Shown here: positions 1 to 7,775 of the stretch, one piece after another | Layout: the number at the start of each line of letters is the position of its first letter | How positions within the stretch are numbered: position 1 is the first letter of the stretch | Origin: Pseudosporangium ferrugineum | Lineage (GTDB): Bacteria; Actinomycetota; Actinomycetes; Mycobacteriales; Micromonosporaceae | Direction: 5' to 3' | Length of the DNA stretch: 64,000 bases | Assembly (NCBI RefSeq): GCF_003002065.1 | Contig: NZ_PVZG01000003.1 | Span: 456,724 to 520,723 of the forward strand | The notes under the pieces: model-generated | Databases searched by the model: none | Told to the model about the DNA's origin: nothing | Seen by the model: the letters and a program-made list of their open reading frames with translations, nothing else | Position numbers and translations under genes: made by a program

Positions 1-877
1 GCGTGAAGGTGAGACGCTGACGAGCCATCCGGCGTCGGTGCCGGGCCAGCCTGATCGTGAAGCCCGTGCGGACCGCCACGGTGGCAGCTCCAAGGACCGC
101 CAGCAGATAGCCGGCCGAGCGGAGCCATGCGTGAGCCCACGCGTACCGAATCACCACGAGGCCGGTCACGAGGAGCAGGGCCGAGCCGCCGAGAGCGCGT
201 AGATAATCCTTGGCGCCGAGCCGGATCGGAGGTGGTGGCACCTCCCGGGGATGAGCCGGCTTGGGCTGGAAGAACTTCCAGACCCGCTCCGCCCGGTCGT
301 TGGCTGTCCTGTCACGCCGGGCGGTGGCGAACGTCTTCTGCCAGGTCCAGTCCTGGTGCGGGCCGGCCAGGAAGACTTCGAGGTGATTGAGGATGCTTTC
401 CTGAAGTGGCGGGTTGAGCGATTCGAACTCCTTGACCACCACACCGATCGCGGCGGGGTCAGGAGACTCCGCTGTGGTCTGCGGCAACGAGTCCAGCAGT
501 GAGCTGACGGCGTTGATGCCTCGTGCCCACGGATCTTCGGAATGCTCGGCCGCCCAGCGGCGGACGTGGGCCAGCCGGGCGAGTTCCTGGTCCGTCAAGC
601 TCTGCACGGTACGGCCGCTCAGGAGCGCGAGCGCGAGATAGAAGTAGGCCCGGGAGTTCCGGTAGCCCCGGGCGACCGCCTTCATGATCAGCTCTCTCGC
701 CTCGGGCGGCGCGCTGATCTCCAGGTAGCGGCGGCCGACCTCAAACTGCCGCTCCGGCGGATCCTCGTCACTGACATGGTATCCGCCCTCGATGTGGACC
801 TCCTGGGCCTGGAAGCCCACGTTGGCCTGGCCATCCGCGACGTTGGTAAACGCTTTCTCCTGCGGGCCGGCGGTCAT
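1..877 (-). CDS. Partial membrane protein with NVA-motif N-terminus (conflict-type operon)
   Basis: I translated the minus strand from the ATG at 877; the frame stays open to the window edge, so at least 292 residues are present and the C-terminus is missing. Residues 10-25 read FTNVADGQANVGFQAQ, matching a motif in the C-terminal part of the nucleosidase encoded just upstream. The middle (about 45-190) is predicted mostly helical, with a TPR-like stretch (ARGYRNSRAYFYLALALL). Two hydrophobic segments near residues 233-272 look like a membrane hairpin. The ATG overlaps the upstream stop as ATGA, so the two are translationally coupled. I do not recognise a family; a membrane-targeting partner of the nucleosidase is an inference. 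Confidence 0.75.
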   Translation of the reverse strand, partial: MTAGPQEKAFTNVADGQANVGFQAQEVHIEGGYHVSDEDPPERQFEVGRRYLEISAPPEARELIMKAVARGYRNSRAYFYLALALLSGRTVQSLTDQELARLAHVRRWAAEHSEDPWARGINAVSSLLDSLPQTTAESPDPAAIGVVVKEFESLNPPLQESILNHLEVFLAGPHQDWTWQKTFATARRDRTANDRAERVWKFFQPKPAHPREVPPPPIRLGAKDYLRALGGSALLLVTGLVVIRYAWAHAWLRSAGYLLAVLGAATVAVRTGFTIRLARHRRRMARQRLTFT

Positions 878-2025
878 GACATACCCCGCAGCGCCGACAT
901 GAGCCCGGCGACCCGCGTCGCGAGGTCTGTCCAGTCCAGCAGCAGGCCGCGCAGCTTCCGCAGGGCTGTGGTCGCGCGGCTCCGCGCGTTTGCGTCGGCC
1001 GGAGGCACGTCGGCGGCGGCGGTGTCGATCTCCTGTTCTGCCGCGCGGTAGGTGTCTGTGTCCACGTCACCCGCCTCGTGGGCCTTGCGGAGCAAGGCGC
1101 GCAGGTCCGCGATCTGGTCATGGAATTCCTCCCGGGCAGGATTGCCCGGCGCGCCGTAGACGGTCGCCTGGTGAACGGTGTGTGCTTGGAATCCGACGTG
1201 GGCGTTGCCTTTGGCGACGTTTCTGACCGAGCCGGGCATTGACGCATCACCTGTTCCTTTCCGAGGACGGCGAGGGGAGGAGCCGTTCTGAGGTCCGAGC
1301 TCCCGGGCAAGCGCGAGGGCGAAGGCCGCGGCGTTGGCGGCAGCACGCGGCTGCCAGTTCTCGCCGTCGGTGTGAACCTTGGTTCCGTCGGCACGATCAC
1401 TGATGCCGCGGACGACGACGGCCGGCAGAGAGCGGTTCAGGTGGGCCGCCTGGGCGACTCCGGCCGACTCCATCTCCACTGCGAGCGCATCGTTGTAGTG
1501 GTCCCGGATGCGCGCTGCCTCGGGCGAGGACGCCGAGTCCAGGACGACCTCCCCGGCGGCGATCGGCCCGAACCGCACCTTGGGAACACCTCCGGTGAGG
1601 CCCGTCGCCCAGCCTTGTTCCCGCTCCAGATGCCGGGCGAGCTGATCACAGGCATGAGGGATCTCCCACACGCGAGGCCGGATGCGGAACGCGTCGCTCT
1701 CGCTGGTGCCGCCGTGGTACGCGTACACGTGGGTGGCCACGACGACGTCGCCGAGACCGATAGAGGGCCAGAGCGCCCCGGCCACACCGGTGAAAATGAC
1801 CGCTTCCGGATCGAACTCGGTCATGGCGCGCTCGGCGATGACGGCGGAGGGGTGGTTGCCCTTGCCGACGAGGCCGAGAACGATCTCGCAGGAGCTTCCG
1901 GTCATGGTGCCGCGCTCGAAGCGCGTGCCCATCGGATGCACGTGCGGCTCGACCCCTGTGAGACGTTCGCGGACTGCGTCGTACTCGAGGTCCAGTGCGG
2001 TGAGCACGACCACGGGCCTGGTCAT
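874..2025 (-). CDS. MTA/SAH nucleosidase-like protein with C-terminal helical extension
   Basis: 383 residues. The N-terminal ~245 residues have the purine nucleoside phosphorylase/MTAN fold signatures: an acidic residue near position 14 (ALDLEYDAV), a glycine loop (FTGVAGAL, 78-85), VEMESAG (183-189) and GISDRAD (207-213), whose Asp corresponds to the catalytic acid of MTA/SAH nucleosidases. Expected chemistry is hydrolysis of a purine nucleoside or nucleotide N-glycosidic bond; the substrate is unknown. Residues ~265-290 carry NVAKGNAHVGFQAHTVH, shared with the downstream protein, followed by a helical tail. Such extended nucleosidases occur as effectors in actinobacterial conflict operons. 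Start overlaps the regulator stop (ATGA); its own stop overlaps the next start. Confidence 0.85.
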   Translation of the reverse strand: MTRPVVVLTALDLEYDAVRERLTGVEPHVHPMGTRFERGTMTGSSCEIVLGLVGKGNHPSAVIAERAMTEFDPEAVIFTGVAGALWPSIGLGDVVVATHVYAYHGGTSESDAFRIRPRVWEIPHACDQLARHLEREQGWATGLTGGVPKVRFGPIAAGEVVLDSASSPEAARIRDHYNDALAVEMESAGVAQAAHLNRSLPAVVVRGISDRADGTKVHTDGENWQPRAAANAAAFALALARELGPQNGSSPRRPRKGTGDASMPGSVRNVAKGNAHVGFQAHTVHQATVYGAPGNPAREEFHDQIADLRALLRKAHEAGDVDTDTYRAAEQEIDTAAADVPPADANARSRATTALRKLRGLLLDWTDLATRVAGLMSALRGMS

Positions 2026-2753
2026 CTCTTGCCTCCTCCGGCTGCGGTTGTCGGAACCGTGCGGATCATGGGTGGGTACAGGTCCCGGCGCGGGCCGGCG
2101 CGGTAGACGCGGGCCGGGCGTCCGGTCCCGGTGGAGCGGGGCGGACCGGCAGGGATCACGAAGCCCTTCGTGCCCTGGACCTTGCGGTAGAAGTTGCGAG
2201 GGTCGAGCGGTGTGCCCCAGACGGCCTCGTAGACCTGCTGCAACTCCGTAAGGGTGAAGACCTCAGGGCAGAACGCGGTGGCGAGCCCTGTGTGCTCCAG
2301 CTTGGAGCGGGCACGCTCAACCCCCTCGGCGACGATGCGCAGGTGGTCGAAGGCGAGCGGCACCCGCTCGGCGAGCACGTCGTCGACCGGCGTCCACTCG
2401 GCGGCAGCGGCGTCGGTTCCGGCGACGGGCTCGGGAAGACGCGGCACGACGGCCAGGTGCGCGACGGAGACCACCCGTCCACGAGGGTCACGGTCGGGCT
2501 CACCGTAGGTGCCGAGCTGCTCGAGGTGTGGGATGTCGGTAAGCCCTGCCTCCTCGCGCAATTCCCGGCGGGCGGCGCTAAGGATGTCCTCGCGTTCATC
2601 GGCGAGGAACCCACCCGGTAACGCTGCCCTCCCAACGAACGGCTCAATGCCGCGTCGTACGAGAAGGAGGTGTAGACGGCCACCGCGCAGGGTGAGGATG
2701 ACGAGATCGACGGCGAGCAGGATCCGCGGCGGTTCCCAGGTGTCATCATGCAC
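2022..2753 (-). CDS. Nudix-domain transcriptional regulator, NrtR-like
   Basis: 243 residues. An N-terminal Nudix domain (about 10-150) is followed by a winged-helix domain (about 155-225, ending in FYRKVQGTKGFVIPAG), the architecture of NrtR, which senses NAD-related ligands such as ADP-ribose and represses NAD genes. The Nudix box is near residues 47-72 and keeps RRELREEAGL with both metal-binding glutamates, but the loop before its first Glu is one residue longer than the classic GX5E spacing. No NAD biosynthesis gene is adjacent; it heads the nucleosidase operon by an ATGA overlap, so I infer control of that operon. The ATG at 2753 follows a perfect palindrome at 2771-2785. Confidence 0.85.
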   Translation of the reverse strand: MHDDTWEPPRILLAVDLVILTLRGGRLHLLLVRRGIEPFVGRAALPGGFLADEREDILSAARRELREEAGLTDIPHLEQLGTYGEPDRDPRGRVVSVAHLAVVPRLPEPVAGTDAAAAEWTPVDDVLAERVPLAFDHLRIVAEGVERARSKLEHTGLATAFCPEVFTLTELQQVYEAVWGTPLDPRNFYRKVQGTKGFVIPAGPPRSTGTGRPARVYRAGPRRDLYPPMIRTVPTTAAGGGKR

Positions 2754-2770
2754 AGCTCGACCGTACCTTT

Positions 2771-2785
2771 TTGTCGAGTCGACAA
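2771..2785. promoter_or_regulatory. Perfect palindrome, putative operator of the NrtR-like operon
   Basis: TTGTCGAGTCGACAA: 7-bp arms around a single G, 18 bp upstream of the regulator start. On the minus strand a TATTCT hexamer, a possible -10, lies immediately upstream (complement of 2786-2791 region), so a bound repressor would block transcription. Autoregulation by the NrtR-like protein is inferred; a GntR-type repressor is another possible reader of this kind of site. Confidence 0.6.
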
Positions 2786-3035
2786 GAATAGGTACCAGGT
2801 GTCAGGTCACCGACACTCTTAGTGGCCACTAGATGTCAAGAGACCAACGAGGCATGCGACGGTCGCGCGGCACGCAGCGTGTAGCTATGCCCAACTCCCG
2901 CCGAGAGCGGCGCGGAGGGCAGTGATGCCTGGAGGGGCCGGGGCGAGCGTCTACCACGTGGCGAAGGCGCCATCGTCCGAGCGGATCCACATACCTCGGG
3001 TAGCAACGCTGGTCGGTTCTCGTCTTCGACCGCGG

Positions 3036-3080
3036 AAGCGCAGAGGGCCTTCACCCGGCGGGTGAAGGCCCTCTGCGCTT
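3036..3080 (-). terminator. Strong hairpin terminator downstream of tRNA-fMet
   Basis: A perfect inverted repeat with 21-bp arms (3036-3056 and 3060-3080) and a 3-nt loop, beginning 7 bp past the tRNA 3' end. It would end tRNA transcription on the minus strand. No long T-run follows, as is common in actinomycetes. Confidence 0.85.
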
Positions 3081-3087
3081 CTCTTTG

Positions 3088-3161
3088 TAGCGGGGACAGG
3101 ATTTGAACCTGCGACCTCTGGGTTATGAGCCCAGCGAGCTACCGAGCTGCTCCACCCCGCG
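3088..3161 (-). tRNA. Initiator tRNA-fMet (CAT)
   Basis: The minus strand folds as a 74-nt tRNA with anticodon CAT. Three consecutive G:C pairs in the anticodon stem (GGGCTCATAACCC) and the unpaired position 1 (C1 opposite U72) are the hallmarks of initiator tRNA. The T-loop GGTTCAAATCC is intact. CCA is not encoded in full. Confidence 0.95.
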
Positions 3162-3172
3162 TCGGTTTCTCC

Positions 3173-3202
3173 ACTCTATCGCGACGTCCTCGTCGCCTGC
3201 AA
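3173..3202 (-). promoter_or_regulatory. Putative promoter of tRNA-fMet
   Basis: On the minus strand, TTGCAG (complement of 3197-3202) and TAGAGT (complement of 3173-3178) are 18 bp apart, ending 11 bp before the tRNA 5' end. This fits a sigma-70-type -35/-10 pair. Confidence 0.55.
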
Positions 3203-3492
3203 AACGGCCCCCCGTAACCTGCCCCACACACGCGAACGGCCAGCCGATCATCTGCCAGGTCGCTCCCACACCCAGGGGCACCCCACCCAGCCGGGTCGAC
3301 ACAGCGAGCACCCCGCCCGGCCGCTCCAACAAGACCCGCTCCAACAACCCCGCTCCGACCGGAACCCGCTCCGACAAGAGCAGGCCAGCTTGACCGAAAT
3401 CAGGCCCTGCCAGGCCGCTCCGGCAAAAAGCAGGCACCCGCCAGCCCACGCTCAATGCCTGCGCTCCCCGCCGGCCCACTCCCACATGCAGG
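3203..3492. other. Non-coding stretch with no supported gene
   Basis: Between the tRNA promoter and the UPF0182 terminator I see only C-rich sequence with a degenerate direct repeat of the type CGCTCCAACAA/CGCTCCGACA near 3320-3380. No reading frame here has a ribosome-binding site or a recognisable product. Confidence 0.5.
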
Positions 3493-3520
3493 CGGCCCGC
3501 CGGTTACCCGGCGGGCCGCT
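3493..3520 (-). terminator. Hairpin terminator of the UPF0182 gene
   Basis: Perfect 12-bp arms, GCGGCCCGCCGG and its complement, around a TTAC loop, about 50 bp past the UPF0182 stop on the minus strand. Confidence 0.7.
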
Positions 3521-3522
3521 CG

Positions 3523-3586
3523 CGTTCAGGCGGGGTCAGCCCCCGCTGGGTGTGCGTTCAGGTGGGGGTCAGCCCCCGCTAGGTGT
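3523..3586. repeat. Imperfect tandem duplication over the UPF0182 stop codon
   Basis: Two consecutive copies of about 31 and 33 bp beginning GCGTTCAGG (3523-3553 and 3554-3586). The second copy contains the last codons and TGA stop of the UPF0182 gene; the first copy lies just past it, so the gene end appears to have been duplicated locally. Confidence 0.7.
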
Positions 3587-6568
3587 GGATGCCGGTGTCG
3601 AAGCGGGTGGCCCCGAAGCCGGCGTGGACGGCGGCGTCGACGGTCCCGCGGGTGGGGTGGTGGCCGGCGCCGCTGCCTTCTGGGCGTTCTGGAAGTCGGT
3701 CATCGCCTTGTCGAGGGCCTGGAGCGACTGCCCGTACTTGGCGAAGTCGCCGGACTGCTGGGCCGACCTGACGTCCGCGATGGCCTTGTCCAGGGCCGTC
3801 GCGGCCTGCGCCAGCTGTCCGGTCAACGCCGGCGGCTGGGTGCCGGACGGGGGCGGGTTGGTGCCCGTGTTGCCGGGGGTCGTCGCCGGGGGTGGCTGGT
3901 TCTTGCCCTGGGCCACGAGCGCGGCGAGGCCGTCCTTGAGGTTGTTCGCCAGGACCACGTACGTGCCGCCGTCGCCGTACGACATCAGCACCTTCTGAAG
4001 CAGCGGCACAGCGTCCTGCTGACCGCTCTTCACGTACACCGGTTCCACGTAGAGCATGCCCTCGCCGACCGGTAGCGAGATCAGGTTGCCGTACAGCACC
4101 TGGGACTGGTTGCTGTTGGACAGCAGGGTCAGTTCCGATCTCACCGTGGCGTTGTTGGTCATGCGCTGGTGCACCTGGACCGGCCCCTGGATGGCCGTCT
4201 GGTCGGGTAGCTCCAGGACCTCCAGCTGTGGCTGGCCGTCGACGTACGAGCCCGAGATCAGCGCCGCGAGGTTGTCCCGGCCGTTCGGGGTCAGCGCCGA
4301 GGTCAGCTGGAACCGGCTGCCCTTCTGGCCCGGCAGCTCCACGTTCAGGTAGTACGGCGGCTGCTTGACGGCCTGGTCCGGGTTGTCCGGCGCGTTCGGC
4401 ACCTGCCAGAAGTCCTGCCCGGAGAAGTACTCGGCCGGGTTGGTGACGTGGAAACGCGCGAGCAGGTTGCGCTGCACCTTGAACATGTCCGCCGGGTAGC
4501 GGAAGTGCGCCTGCAGCGACGGCGGCGTCTGCGCCTTCGGGGTGATGAGCTTGCCCCCGAACGCCTGGTTCCACGCCTTCAGTACCGGGTCCTGCTCGTC
4601 GAACTCGTAGAGGGTGACCGTGCCGTCGTACGCGTCGACCGTCGCCTTCACCGAGTTGCGCATGTAGTTGATGTTGTCGCGGGCGAGCGCGAAGGTGCCC
4701 CGGTTGGTGAGCTCGTCCTGGGTCTCCTCCCGCAGGTTGATCTGCTGGGAGTACGGGTACGTCGCCGAGGTGGTGTACCCGTCGAGGATCCACTTGATCC
4801 GCCCGTCGACCACGGCCGGGTACGGGTCACCGTCTATGGTCAGGAACGGCGCGACCTTCTCCACCCGCGAGCGCGGATCCCGCACGTACATCAGGCGGGA
4901 GTTCTCGTTGACCGCGTCCGACAGCAGGAAGTTGCTCTCGGTGTTCTTGATCGCGAAGACGAGCCGGCGGAAGAACGACCCGATCGGCACGCCGCCCTGG
5001 CCGTCGTACGTGTAGCGCTCCTCGGCGTTGTTGTCCTGCGGCTGCGGCCGGTCGAACTCCACCTTGCGGGTGTTGTCGGTCTGCCCGACGATCGCGTACT
5101 CGGTGGACTGCTCGCCGAAGTAGATCCGCGGCTGGTCGACCTTGATCTGCTCCTGGTCGGAGGCGCAGCCGGGCTGCTGGTCGTCGCCGAGGAAGCCGGA
5201 GACGAAGTACGGCAGGCCGCCGCAGACGACGTCGTTGGCGGGCGCCGCGACCATCCCGTACCCGTGGGTGAAGACGGTGTGGCGGTTGAGCCAGTTCTGC
5301 TGCTGCTCGGTGAGGGCCCGGTCGTTGATCTCCCGGACGCCGACCACGTAGTCCTGGGTCTTGTCGTCGATCGTGTAGCGGTCGACGTCCAGCTTCGGGC
5401 CGAAGTCGTAGAAGCCTCGGACCTGCTGCTGCTGGGTGTACGCCTGCGACACCAGCTGGGGGTCTATCAACCTGACCGCCTGGGCGCTCGGGTTGTTCGC
5501 CAGCGTGGCCGGCGGGACCGTGCTGGACGCCGGATACGCCCGCGTCTGGGTGTCGCTCAGGCCGAACGCCGCCCGGGTGGCCTCGATGGATCGGGCGATG
5601 TACGGCGCTTCCTTGTCCGCCAGGCTCGGCTGGACCTGGAAATTCTGCACCGCCAGCGGGTAGATGCCGCCGATCGCCACCGCCGAGATCGCCAGCAGGG
5701 CGAGCGAGACGCCCGGCCACACGAGGTTCCGCATCACCGCGTTGGAGAACACGATGATCGCGATGGCGACCACGATCGAGATGTAGGCCAGGATCTCCTT
5801 GGCCGGAAGCAGCGCGTTGACGTCGGTGTAGCCGGCGCCGTAGAGGCCGGGCGACACGTGCTGCTCGAGCAGCAGCGCCCGCCGGTCGAGGATGTACGCG
5901 ACGGCCTTGAGCAGCACGAACACCGCCACCAGCGTGGTCAGGTGGGCCCGGGCGGCGGAGGTCATCCGGTCGCCGACGCCCTGCAGCCGCACGCCGCCGA
6001 AGATGTAGTGCACGGCCAGCGCGCCGATGACCGACAGCACGATCGCGGTGAAGCCCACGCCGAGCACGTAGCGCAGCAGCGGGTAGTCGAAGACGTAGAA
6101 CCCGACGTCCACGTTGAACTGCGGGTCCTTCACCCCGAACGGCTGGGAATTCTGGAAGAGCATCCAGTCCTTCCAGCGGCTCTGCGCGGAGAGCCCGGCG
6201 AAGAAGCCGATGACGACGGCGACCGCGGAGATCCAGGTGCCGAGGCGGGGCTGGAGCACCATCCGGTAGCGCTCGAGGGTGGCCTGCTCGGCCGAGTGCG
6301 GGCGCAGGAGCGGCCGCAGCCGGTAGGCCAGGTAGAGGTTCGCCGCGATGATCAGGGCCATGCCGAGGCCGATCGCGAGGAAGAGGAGGAGGCGGGTCAG
6401 CAGGACGCCGGTGTAGACCCCGGTGAAGTCGACCTCGTCGAACCACAGGTAGTCGGTGTAGGCGTCGATGCCCCAGCCGAGCAACGTGAAAAGAAGGAAT
6501 ACCCCCACGAGGACGCCGACGGTCACGCGACCGCGCCGGCTCATCCTCGGTAGAGGACTGTTACGCAT
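3569..6568 (-). CDS. UPF0182 family large membrane protein
   Basis: About 999 residues from the ATG at 6568 (MRNSPLPRMSRRGRV); a GTG six codons upstream is possible but has no ribosome-binding site. Seven hydrophobic segments fill the first ~310 residues, followed by a large extracytoplasmic region and a Pro/Thr/Ser-rich tail from about residue 905 (PPPATTPGNTGTNPPPSG...). This is the family of M. tuberculosis Rv3193c and Rv0064. Its function is unknown; a cell-envelope role is inferred. It lies beside the PDZ/S16 protease as in mycobacteria. The ending of the low-complexity tail coincides with a local tandem duplication. Confidence 0.93.
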   Translation of the reverse strand: MRNSPLPRMSRRGRVTVGVLVGVFLLFTLLGWGIDAYTDYLWFDEVDFTGVYTGVLLTRLLLFLAIGLGMALIIAANLYLAYRLRPLLRPHSAEQATLERYRMVLQPRLGTWISAVAVVIGFFAGLSAQSRWKDWMLFQNSQPFGVKDPQFNVDVGFYVFDYPLLRYVLGVGFTAIVLSVIGALAVHYIFGGVRLQGVGDRMTSAARAHLTTLVAVFVLLKAVAYILDRRALLLEQHVSPGLYGAGYTDVNALLPAKEILAYISIVVAIAIIVFSNAVMRNLVWPGVSLALLAISAVAIGGIYPLAVQNFQVQPSLADKEAPYIARSIEATRAAFGLSDTQTRAYPASSTVPPATLANNPSAQAVRLIDPQLVSQAYTQQQQVRGFYDFGPKLDVDRYTIDDKTQDYVVGVREINDRALTEQQQNWLNRHTVFTHGYGMVAAPANDVVCGGLPYFVSGFLGDDQQPGCASDQEQIKVDQPRIYFGEQSTEYAIVGQTDNTRKVEFDRPQPQDNNAEERYTYDGQGGVPIGSFFRRLVFAIKNTESNFLLSDAVNENSRLMYVRDPRSRVEKVAPFLTIDGDPYPAVVDGRIKWILDGYTTSATYPYSQQINLREETQDELTNRGTFALARDNINYMRNSVKATVDAYDGTVTLYEFDEQDPVLKAWNQAFGGKLITPKAQTPPSLQAHFRYPADMFKVQRNLLARFHVTNPAEYFSGQDFWQVPNAPDNPDQAVKQPPYYLNVELPGQKGSRFQLTSALTPNGRDNLAALISGSYVDGQPQLEVLELPDQTAIQGPVQVHQRMTNNATVRSELTLLSNSNQSQVLYGNLISLPVGEGMLYVEPVYVKSGQQDAVPLLQKVLMSYGDGGTYVVLANNLKDGLAALVAQGKNQPPPATTPGNTGTNPPPSGTQPPALTGQLAQAATALDKAIADVRSAQQSGDFAKYGQSLQALDKAMTDFQNAQKAAAPATTPPAGPSTPPSTPASGPPASTPASTPSGG

Positions 6569-6653
6569 GACCAACGGGAACCCCACAAAGTCTCAAGACC
6601 GGTTCTTCACTTTAGGGTGTTACGGCGTTCCGCTCGGGGTGGCTGTGGACAAG

Positions 6654-7685
6654 TCACGACGCCGGGCACGGTTTCGGGGTGCCGCCGGTCGTGAAGGTCT
6701 GGATCGCGGTGAGCGCGTCGTCGACCGTGGCCACCTCCGCCATCGGCAGGCCGGGGACGGCGTTGCGCAGCGCCTCGGCACAGTTGCCGGCGGGCACCAG
6801 GAAGACCTGTGCGCCCGCCTCCTTCGCGCCGACGAGCTTCTGCGGGATGCCGCCGATCGGTCCCACGTTGCCCGCGTCGTCGATCGTGCCCGTACCCGCG
6901 ATGATCTTGCCGCCCGTGAGATCCTCGGGCTTGAGCTTGTCGATGATCCCCAGCGTGAACATGAGCCCGGCGCTGGGACCGCCGATCTCGTCGAGGTCGA
7001 TGGTCACCGTGAACGGGTGCGGCTGCCGCTGATCGATGCCGACCCCGATCCGAGGCTTGTCGCTGTTCTCGAGGTTCTTCTGCGAGACGATCCTCGCGGT
7101 CCCCGGCTTGCCGGCCCGGGTGTATCCGATGGTCAGGCTCGTGCCCGCCGGCTTGGACTGGATCAGCTCGGTGAGCTCGGCGGGACCGGTCACCGCCGCG
7201 CCGTCGACCGAGGTGATCACGTCGTCCTTCCGCAGGACCGCGGACGACGGGCCGTTCGGCGTAACGGACGTCACGAAAGTCTCCACCGGGTATCCCAGCT
7301 TGCGCAGCGCGACCGTCTCGGCGCTGGTCTGCGACGACTTGAACTCCTCGGCGTTCTGCTGCTCGACCTGCTGCTCGCTGCGGTCCGGCGGGTAGATCAG
7401 GTCCCGCGGGACGACGGCCTGCTCGTCGCTGAACCAGCCCCGGATCGCCCAGACCAGCTCCACGCTGGGCTGGACCCCTACGGTGGTGAGCCGGAGCTGA
7501 CCCTTACTGGTCGAGGTCTCGGCCTTCGTCACCTGAATGACCTCTTTGCCGTTGTCCGAACCGAGCGTGTTGACCGTCGGTCCGGGCTTGAGCACGACGT
7601 AGGGCAGGGGAAAGGCCATGACTCCGACTGCCAGCAGTGCGGTGATCAGGGCGCCGAGGATGACCGTGACACCGCGACGTCTCAT
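6654..7685 (-). CDS. Membrane-anchored PDZ/Lon-type (S16) serine protease
   Basis: 343 residues from ATG at 7685 (MRRRGVTVIL). Residues 6-28 form an N-terminal membrane anchor; a PDZ domain covers about 130-205 (VTSVTPNGPSSAV, VITSVDG), and a Lon-type S16 protease domain about 225-340. The catalytic dyad is visible: Ser238 in GGPSAG and Lys283 in IGGIPQKLVGAK. This is the YlbL/Rv3194c family, predicted to act on the outer face of the membrane. It is divergent from the DUF2342 gene, with about 90 bp between. A TGTGGACAA DnaA-type 9-mer lies at 6644-6652, just past its stop. Confidence 0.93.
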   Translation of the reverse strand: MRRRGVTVILGALITALLAVGVMAFPLPYVVLKPGPTVNTLGSDNGKEVIQVTKAETSTSKGQLRLTTVGVQPSVELVWAIRGWFSDEQAVVPRDLIYPPDRSEQQVEQQNAEEFKSSQTSAETVALRKLGYPVETFVTSVTPNGPSSAVLRKDDVITSVDGAAVTGPAELTELIQSKPAGTSLTIGYTRAGKPGTARIVSQKNLENSDKPRIGVGIDQRQPHPFTVTIDLDEIGGPSAGLMFTLGIIDKLKPEDLTGGKIIAGTGTIDDAGNVGPIGGIPQKLVGAKEAGAQVFLVPAGNCAEALRNAVPGLPMAEVATVDDALTAIQTFTTGGTPKPCPAS

Positions 7686-7775
7686 GCGCGTGACCGTACC
7701 AACCGACCCTGAGTTCTCTCTGAGCTGACACCGGCATTGGTCACGAAGGCCCTCGACGCGCGTACCGTTGGGGAC

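Noticed and set aside
2836..3054. 72-codon minus-strand frame upstream of the Nudix regulator
   Set aside because: No ribosome-binding site, no recognisable domain, and its 3' end... start region overlaps the tRNA terminator hairpin.
4448..6553. 701-codon plus-strand frame opposite UPF0182
   Set aside because: Arg/Val/Gly-rich antisense frame produced by high GC at third positions; the minus-strand protein has clear membrane segments and family features.
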